DNA of 64,000 nt from Fragum whitleyi. Taxonomy: Eukaryota; Mollusca; Bivalvia; Cardiida; Cardiidae. The first letter of the stretch is position 1. Each line of letters starts with the position of its first letter. The notes beneath the pieces are model-generated. The model ran no database searches. It was not told the DNA's origin and saw only the letters and a list, made by a program, of their open reading frames with translations. The position numbers and the translations under genes are program-made. The stretch is taken from positions 39,911,419-39,975,418 of the forward strand of contig OX411544.1 of the NCBI GenBank assembly GCA_948146395.1, written 5' to 3'. Below, in pieces: positions 53,529 to 64,000 of the stretch.

Positions 53529-53965
53529 CAGTTAATTACATCGTGAAATTGACATTCACATCAATCAAAACCATGCTAAATCGCTCACTCAGCGCTCCAT
53601 TCACTCATTCCAAACACTCACTCAAACTATTCAAAAACGCTCAATCCCATTGAAATATATAGAATCCAGAACGTCATTCAAAATTAGTTTTGATATAGAA
53701 AAAGTGCGCTTTCACTGACAAAATTCAAATTGTTAGCGTCTCATAGGTTCTTGAATAAATAGGAAGCTATATATAGAACTTGTAAACTTTTTTTATTAAA
53801 GGGAGGTAATCAATATCGCAAATTTTGTTCGTCCTGAACAAAATTTGAGATATAGGATTACCTCCCATTAAATTCACTCAAAACTCGCTCCACACACTCA
53901 TTCAATATCATTCCTACATCATTCCTAAACCATTCACCTCGTAAATTTCACGATGTTGTTAACTG
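53529..53965 (+). mobile_element. MITE M1, copy m (full length, 437 bp)
   Basis: TA-CAGTTAATTACATCGTGAAA at the left and TTTCACGATGTTGTTAACTG-TA at the right. Hairpin at about 53800-53872 is nearly perfect. Close to the family consensus. Confidence 0.94.
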
Positions 53966-55959
53966 TATCCACAATGAAGAGGAGAGAAATCGAGGCCTAC
54001 AAACTACAACTTCGTCGATTTGCATTTGTTGTTTCCCAGCGGTCTTTTGGACCTTCTCTATTACATCAGCGGGATGAGCAACAACTTTCCATTTGCCCTT
54101 CGCGTGACAATATTTAGCTCTACTGACCTGAAGTTTTTTTGTCCATCCGCCCTTCTGTCCGTGCGTCTGTACTCCCGTTGACTTTATCTCGTAGTCGCAA
54201 CAGAGTCAACAGAGCATTTGATTCTCTTCTAACTCGTACAGAATGAATGTATCATCGTAAGAATCCATCTTTTGAAAATGGACAAGGTCATTCAAGTATG
54301 ACGGGAAAGAAGGCCTTATAAAATAAGGAAATATCGTTATCGCGGCAGAGTTTGCTGTTTTACTAAGTTCTTCTTCAAACATATACAAAATGAGTGAACA
54401 ACGTATCATAATGCATTAAGAAAATCCAACCTTATATCATTAGAGTCCACAGTTTTCAATGGATTCTCTTTAGCGTTTCGTAGAATAAATGTGCTATATA
54501 ATAAGCGGATCGTTCGTCTCGAAAGAAGTAGGTCCCTCATGGATCTTCTGAAAATGTGCTCAATGAAAATTTGTCAAATTATCATCCTGAATACTATGTA
54601 GTCAAAAGTTTTTATTGAATTCGCTTCAAACTGGCACAGAATGGTTTTACTATCATAGGGGTAGTTTCTTGTGCAAAAGGCTCAGGTGCGAAGGCATTAC
54701 CGGAATATTTACTTTATTTATTCTGATAAACACACTATTACTCATGATTTTGAGTCAACTTTTATATATAGAGATAGTCTTTACTTGAAAAGTTTAATTT
54801 ATCATGTATTTATCTCGTTTCATGCCATATTCAATCCAAGGGGGTCAGTAGAGTGTCTCATTCGGAACACCACTCGGCCAATCTCACGATCAACCTCGGA
54901 TGTACAAAGACGGACTATTTTTAAAAAGTACGGGAAAACCTTAGAAAAACTCGATGACGTCAGTTAAAATGGCGTTAGCCCTCGAAACAGTGGGTGTACA
55001 TTCGGCGTCGCCAACGCTACTCGTTTAAACATCTGACGTGAAATCATCGAATCCTAATGTAAATATCTTTTGATTCATAAATAACGGCTGAAAAAAAACT
55101 TTATTTTTGAGAATGATTTCCTTTGGACCTTAAAAATGTGTAGAATAGGTGTGAAAATTTTGAGGATGTTTAGATTTGCGCGAGAAGGTTCGCCAACCTA
55201 GAATATGAACTAAGACGTCTGTCAGTGAAATAAGAAACAATTGATAGAGATTTACTTAACAATTCAAAAGTTATAAAACGTCAAATTTTAGCAAAAAAAA
55301 AGGTTTCTCAATTTCTTTAGCAATACTTGATAAAATTTTGTGAAATTTTAAAATAAAAATATTATTTTTTTCTAGTTTTCGATAATGTGATCCAAAATAC
55401 TAATGCGCAATATACAACAAAATAAAAAGTGAAAATCTGTGTGGAAACAATATCTGCATTTCGCGAATTTAAAAGCCAGTTTAAAAAATGTTTCGCTGCA
55501 GCCTTTCATTATCAAAATGATTATCAGAAATCATTTTATATTTAAGAAATATTTTTTTTCGTACATTCGTATAGATACAATTGAAAATATCAAAAATATT
55601 AAGATTTGTTTGTGTGGACATACTTTTCGAAAACGTATTGTTTTTTAACGTCTTACGTTAATACATTGTGCGCTGTCCTTTTTTTAGCAATCAATGAAAA
55701 AATGATGAAAGCTGATTGATGATAAAATTGCTTCCTGCGCGAAAAAATATATCCTGTCTTACTCGGTATGTTACTTATATATCAATTTGAAATAAAAACG
55801 CGTGGCAAAATCAACATGCGATAAACAAGAAGCGCTTCAGTAAAAAATACGGTGCAATAACGTCTAAATAGCAAAACGACGTTACAAAATGTTAAGCATT
55901 AGCGTGCGTGACGTCTATCGACTCATAGCTTCTGTTTGACTGAAAAAGTTAGAATAAAA
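53966..55959. other. No gene seen; one T2-type terminus
   Basis: No supported coding region. AGCATTAGCGTGCGTGACGT at 55895 matches the right end of T2 (21771-21795) with several changes, so an old T2-like element ends here; its other end was not found. Confidence 0.4.
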
Positions 55960-56077
55960 TAAGCGATATTGGATTACCTCTCTTTAATTTCACTCAAAAC
56001 TTGCTCCACACCCACATTCAATTTCATTCCAAAATCATTATAAAATCATTCATCTTGTCAATTTCGGGATCTTCTTA
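55960..56077 (+). mobile_element. MITE M1, copy n (right fragment)
   Basis: GCGATATTGGATTACCTCTC, TTTAATTTCACTCAAAACTT, and CATCTTGTCAATTTCGGGAT. The left half is missing. Confidence 0.75.
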
Positions 56078-56089
56078 AATGAAGCCTAG

Positions 56090-56394
56090 TGAAATTGACA
56101 TTGAGAGCTTTGCATTTCCTAGATAAAAACTAATCATAAATCGCTCGTTCGGCGCTCCATTTATTCATATAAAACTCTTATTCAAAAACGCTCCAAAATC
56201 GTTCAAAACGATTGTCATTTCACCACCATCGATGAAATCTTGTCACGATTTTATTGGCTGGTGTGATTTTAAAGCGTCTGATTGGTCCATTAAGATGTCT
56301 AAACACTATAGGACATAATTTTTAAATGGTTGGGAATAAAATTCCGCCAATTGCGTACGATTGGACGAAATTAGCTATATTAGATGATCTCCCA
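56090..56394 (+). mobile_element. MITE M1, copy o (left part, decayed)
   Basis: GTGAAATTGACATTGAGAGC, AATCGCTCGTTCGGCGCTCC, AAACGCTCC, then a weak hairpin (ATTCCGCCAATTGCG..AAATTAGCTATATTAGATGA). Confidence 0.65.
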
Positions 56395-56830
56395 TTCTTT
56401 GATGCTTTTCGGTGGTTTATCGAAAGATAACGGTAGATTATCACTTGATAATCTCACCGCAATAGCAGTGAAATTATCAAAAACTTATAACCCGCTTTTG
56501 TGCATTTCATCCTATCTGACGTCATCTATGCGGGGCGAAATAAGTGACGTCACAATGAACGTTGCATAGCAATCACGTGCACAATGACGCGCTTTACGAA
56601 AATATGTCATAGAAATTTCACATTTTGTCTCATTTTTACATTAAAGAAATAGAATAATCGTTTGTTTTTCGTGTAAGATCGATTAATATTTCATTTCGTG
56701 AACAACAAAAGCTATATTTTCACTCGTGGCTCCGCCACTCGTGAAAATATAGTGTTTGTTGTTCACTCAATGAAATATAAATAGTTCTTACACTGAAACA
56801 AACGATTATCCTCTATTTAATTTCCTCTTC
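56395..56830 (+). repeat. Foldback repeat M5, best copy
   Basis: Left part: GCTTTTCGGTGGTTTATCGA, GATAATCTCACCGC, CTATCTGACGTCATCTATGC, GACGCGCTTTACGAAAATAT, TTCACATTTTGTCTCATTTT. Then a large hairpin, 56655-56815, with arms of about 78 bp: AATAATCGTTTGTTTTTCGT through CACTCGTGG and back. Fragments of this unit occur at 10320, 14530, 27560, 30540 and 32716. Confidence 0.75.
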
Positions 56831-57600
56831 TAATCGGTAACTGTATTTTTCTCTCATTTCGACACATTTATAAGAAAAGAATTGAATAGATCATTACTTT
56901 TATGGAAAAAAAAATGAGGATTTTGGTAGAGGTATTTTTTAAAAAGGACCGACAAAACGATTGCTGCATAAAGAAAAGAAGACTTCAAACCTCCTTTTTG
57001 AAAGTCACAAAACTTGCAAACTGCAGGTAATTTTCAAAATCTGAGATGAGAAAATACCGCAATCACAATCCTTTCGATGCTTTAAAGATAGCTTCCGTGA
57101 TAATTTCATCAGATTAAGATCCGAACAAGGCTTCCAAATTCCTGCGGTCAAAGGATTTGGTAAAAAATAATTTACATACAACGGATGTTCATTGTGGAAT
57201 CAACTGTCAGTTAACATAAAATCTTTCACTAACTTAGTAATTTCTAAGGAATTGGTCAAGAAGTTTTATCTAAATTGATGCTTATATATTTCATTTGTTG
57301 CTGTCATAACTTCAGTGAATTTTTTTGATAAACTGTAATCCAAATCTTATATCAAACTTTCGCAACCAGAATGGAAGTAAACTTATTGTGTGCCCTGCTT
57401 TGACATGTCATCATTTCCTTTTTTTGTGTTATCCTTGATAAACGTAAGAATGTCCTACTACAAGATTAAATTAAATTAGGATTGAAATATTTATTCGACT
57501 GAAAGTACCATTTCTTATGTCATTTTATTTTTATTCTTAACAAAAACTGAATGTAGATATTTCTCTATTGATTCTTGTACTATGAATATGTTTTCATTTT
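56831..57600. other. No gene seen
   Basis: AT-rich. A stretch around 57120-57280 resembles a decayed coding tail in one frame (TTCCTGCGGTCAAAGGATTT) but is broken and not assignable. Confidence 0.3.
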
Positions 57601-58631
<1,031 letters not shown>

Positions 58632-58815
58632 AGCAAGCTAACTAGAATAGAAATGTGTTAAGAAAACATAATTAAAGACGTTAACTATTGTAAATGAGGT
58701 GAATTTATGAAATTTATGTCTCCCATCCACTGGTCACCAACATTTTGAAATTTGGGTTACCACAGAGATTTTGTTGATTAATTTCTTTTTCGCTATTTAT
58801 CAAGTGAACGAGCTT

Positions 58816-59244
58816 CAGTTAAGAACACCGTGAAAGTGACAAGGTGATTTATTTTTTTAATGAAATTGAATGAGTGTGTGGAGCGAGTTTTCAGTGAAAT
58901 TAAAGGGAGGTAATCCAATGTCGCCAATTTTGTCCAAGATGAACAAAATTAGCGATATTAATCACCTTCCTTTAGTAAAATATAAGTACATTTCTGTTTG
59001 TGTGTCTTCATGGACAAATAAGTCAATTTAAAATCAACACCAGCCATTTAAATCGTAGAATAATTTGGTCGGTTTAAGTAAAATTTTGATCGTCTTGAAT
59101 GATTTCGAAATATTTTCTAATGATTTCATAGAGTTTTTGATCGATTTCAGTAGAGTGTACAGAATTATAGAAAGGAGAGCCGAGTGAATGATATAGAATG
59201 ATTTTGATCGGAATGAGTGTTAATTTCACGATGTTTTCAACTGT
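58816..59244 (-). mobile_element. MITE M1, copy p (reverse, 429 bp)
   Basis: CAGTTAAGAACACCGTGAAAGTGAC at the left; GTTAATTTCACGATGTTTTCAACTG-TA at the right. Hairpin AAAGGGAGGTAATCCAATGT and its inverse at about 58903-58975. Confidence 0.88.
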
Positions 59245-59659
59245 ATTAGGTCTCAAAAAACACTGAAATCTATCACATTTTTAAGTAATACTTTTCGTGC
59301 TTTATTCGAAAATCCGATTAGAAGTTGCTTTAAGTAGAAATCCAAAGAAATTCGAAGGTACCTTTAAGATTGGCTTTTCAAACAATTAGTTGTGCACGAT
59401 TCATATCAATAAAGATTTGGCCTAACCCGCTTCAGTACAGACGGGATCAAAAATTCCATACATGGTTCTTGTTTCTGTATTGAGTTTAGTTCAAAATAAG
59501 CGTTTTGCCAAGTTGCCAAAATTTTAATGGCATGCGTCATTTGTTTTCAGAAAACCTGGTGATTAAGATATTATCTATTTTCGGAAAATTGAAGTCTTGT
59601 TTGGTTTATCATATACATGTAAAACACAATCCTACTTCAGCGAACAAATATGTATTACC
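59245..59659. other. No gene seen
   Basis: No repeat match or coding region supported. Confidence 0.3.
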
Positions 59660-59938
59660 CAGGGGCGTAACTCCCATAACGCAAATTACGCAAGTACGCA
59701 AAATAAATAATACTCCGTTGAAATTATCGCTAATGAAGGATCATAACATCTAAACTACAGCTTATTCAAGCTGTAGTAACGATGTTTTGATTATTCACCA
59801 ACGCTCAAATTATAAAAAATAATTGGACGGAGGGCACTCATCTTTTGTCAAAGACCAAATATCGCCTTTATCCTATTTACTTTTTAGTTGCCGCCTTCTG
59901 AGTGCGTATCAATTCCAAAGTCCTAGATACGCCTATGC
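59660..59938 (-). repeat. Dispersed repeat M7, copy 3 (reverse)
   Basis: AGGGGCGTAACTCCCATAAC..ACGCAAGTACGC at the left and CGTATCAATTCCAAAGTCCTAGATACGCCTAT at the right. Central hairpin CTACAGCTTATTCAAGCTGTAG at about 59754-59775. Confidence 0.78.
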
Positions 59939-60289
59939 TACCAGAGGACATAATATTAGGTAAGGTAAAAATGTAAAGGATTAATTTGCTTTATGAAATT
60001 CCCGTTTTACAGAGAAGAAATATTAAATTTAAGTTTAAATTCAATTGTATTTTCAAATGTTGGAGAATCGGGAATTCTCTGGCTTCTTAAAGCGAATCCA
60101 ATTCTTTGTCAAGTTACCGCCATCATAGCGACAAACAAACAAACAAATCTCTGCCAAGTTGCCTATGTTTTTATACGATTGTCAATGGTCCTTTGATTTA
60201 AGAAAAATGTGAACTAAAATCTATTTTCAGAAAATTAAAGTGCAATTTGATTTATAATCCGTCATAAATACAGGCCAACTTAATCGAGT
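59939..60289. other. No gene seen
   Basis: Holds a short (ACAA)n run near 60132; otherwise unremarkable. Confidence 0.3.
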
Positions 60290-60712
60290 AAAATTCTATC
60301 AACCAAACGGTATGATTTAACCTCGGTAGGATTATTTTTGATATGAAATCCCCGTTTTTCCGAGAAAGAATGTCGATATTGTAGTTGATCAAAAGTAGTT
60401 GGGAGAGTTTGGTACCGCCCAGTGGCGATATACAATGACATGTGTGTGTATTTCCGTTTATTTATCGTCGCTACCGTAACACATGCCCATATGAGCGACG
60501 GCCCCAGAAGACGGTTAGTTATTACGGGGGATAGTGCAAGGATACATGACGAAAGTTCTGCTGAGATCCACCATGGTTCTTTAACGTGCTCGGTGTAAAG
60601 GATTATGACAATTAGTTTTATTAGTGTACCAGCCCGGGAATCGAACGCACGCGGAGGAACTTCAATGGTTTTGAAGTCCGGTGCTCTACCAACTGAGCTA
60701 AGCGGGCTGGTA
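60290..60712 (-). mobile_element. Second tRNA-derived SINE-like element
   Basis: On the - strand the head begins GCCCGCTTAGCTCAGTTGGT (A box; + strand 60689-60707) with B box GTTCGATTCCC (+ strand 60636-60646). The anticodon loop CTTCAAA would read TCA. The anticodon and T stems do not pair well, so it is not a working tRNA. The body includes ACCGAGCACGTTAAAGAACC, a motif that I associate with animal SINE/LINE tails. Different family from the Asp-like SINEs. The far end is uncertain. Confidence 0.55.
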
Positions 60713-60841
60713 AACAAGTACATGCCTAAGTCCAGCGGAGCCTATGTCGAGGTTGTCCGTCGTTAGTCAAAGCGTCAATGCGTGGACTTTTCATTTAAAC
60801 ATTTTATGCTCTGAAACCACTGGACAGAATTTCAACAAATT

Positions 60842-61080
60842 TGATCAAGTGCGTGAGATTTCCAACAAATTTAAATATGCACTAAGCAAAGACTCTGACC
60901 AGCCTGCTCATCCGCGCAGTCTGGCTAGAGCCTTTACTATGAGTTTAGTAGAAAGATAATGTCTAATGGTATCTGTAGACCGTCAGGTAACTTTATATTT
61001 ACAATATGACGCTGTTTACGTTACTGAGTGCTTCCATCTCGTGAGCAATTCAAAGAGTTGGAAATGTCACGCACAGGCTC
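60842..61080. mobile_element. MITE family M3, copy 3
   Basis: TGATCAAGTGCGTGAGATTT at the left and GAGTTGGAAATGTCACGCACAGGCTC at the right. Middle AAAGACTCTGACCAGCCTGC. Same unit as 30783-31023. Confidence 0.8.
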
Positions 61081-61137
61081 ATTTCACATAAATACTGCTT
61101 TTGAAAGGCTTTCTCAGATTCCTTCGTTAAAATTCTT

Positions 61138-61388
61138 ACCAGGGCCCGAGGTTATAAAACTTTTCTCATTCTCAACTAAGAATATTCTCAAACTTAGAAA
61201 TTAAATAAATTTATGAATATAAAAGATAATATTAATAAGTTGTCATTTATAACACCTTATTAATATAAACTTTAATATTCATATATTTATTACAAAATTA
61301 TTACAGAATTATGGCTTTAATCTCAATTTGAAATTTAAGTAAATTCTGATTTGAACCTAAGAAAAGTTTTATTACCTCGGGCCCTGGT
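61138..61388. mobile_element. MITE M6 (251 bp)
   Basis: ACCAGGGCCCGAGGTTATAA continuing AACTTTTCT at the left, and the inverse AGAAAAGTTTTATTACCTCGGGCCCTGGT at the right: about 28-bp TIRs with one mismatch. AT-rich interior with AATATTCATA/TATTAATA words in both orientations. Confidence 0.85.
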
Positions 61389-61664
61389 TGATGTCATGGG
61401 CGCTAAGGGCTGTCGCTCGTCTATAAATTTTGCCTGCATGTAGAAATATTGAAAAATCATCTTTTCTGAGATTTCTGTACAGAATTCATAATTCATAGGA
61501 ATGATCTTTTGGACTAGCTCTTTCAGATTTCTTCGTTAAAATCTGATTGGATAGGTATCATGGCTATAAGGGGCTGTCGCGTCACCCCCAAAATGGTCAC
61601 ATGTGGTGCAAATAAAAAAAATAAATAAAAAAAAAAACTTCTCTGAAACTATTCGTCATATTTA
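61389..61664. other. Direct repeat interrupted by M6
   Basis: CAGATTTCTTCGTTAAAATC..GGTATCATGGCTATAAGGGGCTGTCGC (61526-61582) repeats CAGATTCCTTCGTTAAAATT (61115-61135) plus GATGTCATGGGCGCTAAGGGCTGTCGC (61390-61416), which M6 now separates. Confidence 0.6.
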
Positions 61665-63810
61665 ATACAAGAGGGCATAGTGGCCCTAAATCGCTCACCT
61701 GAATGAACTGTCTTAATTTTTTTTTAAAGAAGGTTTAGAAAAAGAATGATGAATAAATGTCACTCAGCTTAGCCATGCTGTTGCTTCTATAAAATAAGAG
61801 ATTCCTTTTTTACAATTTTTAGGTTGATTTACAAGGATTTTGTATGATTTGACTCTGTGACCTAGTTTTTGACTAAAGTTGAACCAATTTCAGACTCATT
61901 CAAAATTGCATAAATTCAATCATTCTGATCAAATTTCAGTTTGATCAGGCAAAAAATGTGGCCTCTAGAGTGCATAAAAGTTTTTTCTAGGATTTTACTC
62001 CCTGACCAAGATTTTGACCCAAGTTGACCCAATTACAATTTGTCCCCGAGATTTCATCAAGACAATCATTCTGACCAAATATCAGGTTGATTGGGAAAAA
62101 AGGTGGCCTCCAGAGTGCAAAAAAGGTTTTTCTAAGATTTGACCCCGTGACCTTGTTTTTGACCCCAGTTGACCCAATTTCAAACTTGTCTAAGATTTCA
62201 CAAGGACAATCATTCTGACCTGATTCAAGTTAATAAGGTAAAAAATGTGGCCTCTAGAGTGCATTCAAGATTTTTCTAAGAATTGACCCCGTAATCTAGT
62301 TTTTGATCCCAGTTGACCCAATTTCGAACTCGTCTGAGATTTCATCAAGGCAATCATTCTGACCTAATTTCAGGTTGATCAGGCAAAAAATATCGCCTTT
62401 AGAGTACATACAAGGTTTCTCTAAGATTTGACCCCGTGACCTAGTTTTTGACCCTAGTTGACCCCATTTCGTCTTCATCTTTGATTTCATCAAGACAATC
62501 ATTCTGACCAAATTTCAGGTTGAACGGGCAAAAAATGTTGTCTCTAGAGTGCATAAAAGGTTTTTCTAACATTTGACCCCCTTGACCTAGTTTTTGACCC
62601 CAGTTGACCCAATTTCAAACTTGTCTAAGATTTCATCAAGGCAATCATTCTAACCAAATATCAGGTTGATCGGGCAAAAAATGTTGCCTATAGAGTGCAT
62701 ACAAGGTTTTTCTAAGATTTGACCCCGTGCCCTTGTTTTTGACCCCAGTTGACCCAATTTCGAACTCGTCTGAGATTTCATCAAGGCAATCATTCTGACC
62801 TATTTTCAGTTTGATCAGGCAAAAAATATCGCCTTTTGAGTACATATAAGGATTCTCTAAGATTTGACCCCGTGACCTTGTTTTTGACCCCAGTTGACCC
62901 CATTTCGTTTTCATCTTAGATTTCATCAAGACAATCATTCTGCCAAATTTCAGGTTGATCGGGCAAAAAATGTTGCTTTTAGAGTGCATACAAGGTTTTT
63001 CAAAGATTTGGCCCTGTGACCTAGTTTTTGACCCCAGTTGACCCAATTTCAAACTCGTCTGAGATTCATCGAGGCTATCATTCTGATCGGGCAAAAAAAA
63101 TGGCCTAAAGAGTGTATACAAGGTTTTACTAAGATTTGACCCCATGACCTAGATTTTGAACCCAGTTGACCCAATTTCAAACTTGTCCGAGATTTCATCA
63201 AGACAATTATTCCGGCCAAATTTCAGGTTGATCGAGCAAATAATGTGGCCTCTAGAGTGCAAAAAAGGTATTTCTAAGATTTGACCCCCGTGACCTAGTT
63301 TTTGACCCCAGTTGACCAAATTTCAAACTTGTCAAAGATTTTATCAAAACAATCATTCTCACCAAATATTAGGTTGATCAGGCAAAAAATGTTGCCTCTA
63401 GAGTGCATACAAGGTTTTTCTAAGATTTGACCCTGTGACCTAGTTTTTGACCCCAGTTGATCTAAATTCGAAGTCGTCCAAGATTTTTTCAAGGCAATCA
63501 TTACTGACCAAATTTCAGGTTGATCAGGCAAATAAGTGGCATCTAGAGTACATTCAAGTTTTTTTCTAAAATTTGACCCCGTGACCTAGTTTTTGACCCC
63601 AGTTGACCCAATTTCGAACTCGTCCGAGATTTCATCAAGACAATTATTCCGATAAAATTTCAAGTTGATCGGGCAAAAAACTCTAGAGTGCATACAAGGC
63701 AAATGTTGACGACGGACGTCGCACGACGCACGACGGACGACGGACATCCACCTATCCACAAAAGCTCACCTTGAGCACTTTGTGCTCAGGTGAGCTAAAA
63801 GGAAAAAAAA
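61665..63810 (+). repeat. Tandem array, 145-bp unit, about 13 copies, with terminal palindrome
   Basis: Units share TTTGACCCCGTGACCTAGTT, TTTGACCCCAGTTGACCCAA, GAGATTTCATCAAGGCAATC, TGACCAAATTTCAGGTTGAT, GGGCAAAAAATGTTGCCTCT and AGAGTGCATACAAGGTTTTT. CTAGTTTTTG anchors fall at 61862, 62007, 62151, 62295, 62441, 62587, 62732, 62876, 63021, 63149, 63295, 63440 and 63587, so one unit is about 17 bases short. The left flank has GGGCATAGTGGCCC and GCTCACCTGA. The right flank has ACGACGGACGACGGAC then the palindrome AGCTCACCTTGAGCAC..GTGCTCAGGTGAGCT (63764-63797). Pearl-like architecture (inference). The long open frames on the - strand are by-products of the repeat. Confidence 0.9.
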
Positions 63811-64000
63811 TACAAAAAACAAACTTCGCATGGATTATTCTTAAGGTAGCAATGGACACATGATGTCATTTTTTCCCGTCCAATGAATTTTTTTCTTGTT
63901 TACATATGTTATAGATTAACATTGTCTAGTCATTATATCAAAATTTGAAGGTACCTTTCCATGCTCGTTTTCATGCTAGAGTTATCTGCCCTTGAGTGGT
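63811..64000. other. Window end, nothing recognised
   Basis: No feature supported in the last 190 bases. Confidence 0.3.

Noticed and set aside
60629..60712. Selenocysteine tRNA
   Set aside because: Wrong length and stem pairing; no long acceptor/T-arm arrangement typical of that tRNA.
62645..63145. 166-residue reverse-strand frame with internal repeats, and similar frames at 62296-62511 and 63295-63531
   Set aside because: They follow the 145-bp tandem array, whose unit is not a multiple of three; nothing supports translation.
61862..63600. CRISPR-like array
   Set aside because: The units are contiguous 145-bp tandem repeats without unique spacers, in eukaryotic DNA.

Overview
This is eukaryotic nuclear DNA, AT-rich and intron-bearing, from a lophotrochozoan that is most likely a bivalve mollusc. 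That is an inference from the repeats: tRNA-Asp-like SINEs with a conserved 3' tail, pearl-like tandem arrays of about 145 and 155 bp units ending in ACGACGGACG-type sequence and a terminal palindrome, many TA-target TIR elements, and a bivalve-style ankyrin protein. No species can be named from the sequence alone. One 200-base N gap (50796-50995) follows an AT microsatellite.

Only two host genes can be supported. The first is a calmodulin-like EF-hand gene on the + strand (18426-31338), spread over four visible exons of 31, 144, 249 and 32 coding bases. All intron phases agree and the four Ca-binding loops are canonical. The start codon is either inside the 31-base exon or, judging from the calmodulin exon pattern, in an upstream exon not located here. 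The second is an ankyrin-repeat gene on the - strand (43334-40869). It is one continuous frame of about 820 codons broken by two in-frame stops, so it is a recent pseudogene or contains assembly errors.

The rest is mostly mobile DNA, layered by insertion. 4-6.6 kb: a broken non-LTR retrotransposon carrying a SINE. 8.2-12.8 kb: a Tc1 element with a DD34E transposase, split by a second 3.3-kb TA-target element (A); removing A with one TA restores the reading frame. 14-18 kb and 19-31 kb: MITEs and TIR elements fill the flank and introns of the calmodulin-like gene, including a 2.9-kb relative (B) of element A in its last intron. 34-40 kb: a tandem array, a LINE with an open reverse transcriptase frame, and a 1.57-kb TIR element. 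46.5-52.0 kb: a head-to-tail duplication of about 2.6 kb whose second copy has a SINE where the first has the empty site. 52-59 kb: long microsatellites, including about 1 kb of TATC/CATC with internal higher-order structure. 61.7-63.8 kb: thirteen copies of a 145-bp tandem repeat.

The most striking structure is one short TIR family (M1 here; about 430 bp, TA target, CAGTTAA termini, large internal hairpin) present about 16 times between 18 kb and 59 kb. I see no multi-gene system and no RNA gene that is clearly functional. The unusual content is the density and nesting of the elements and what they reveal about insertion order.
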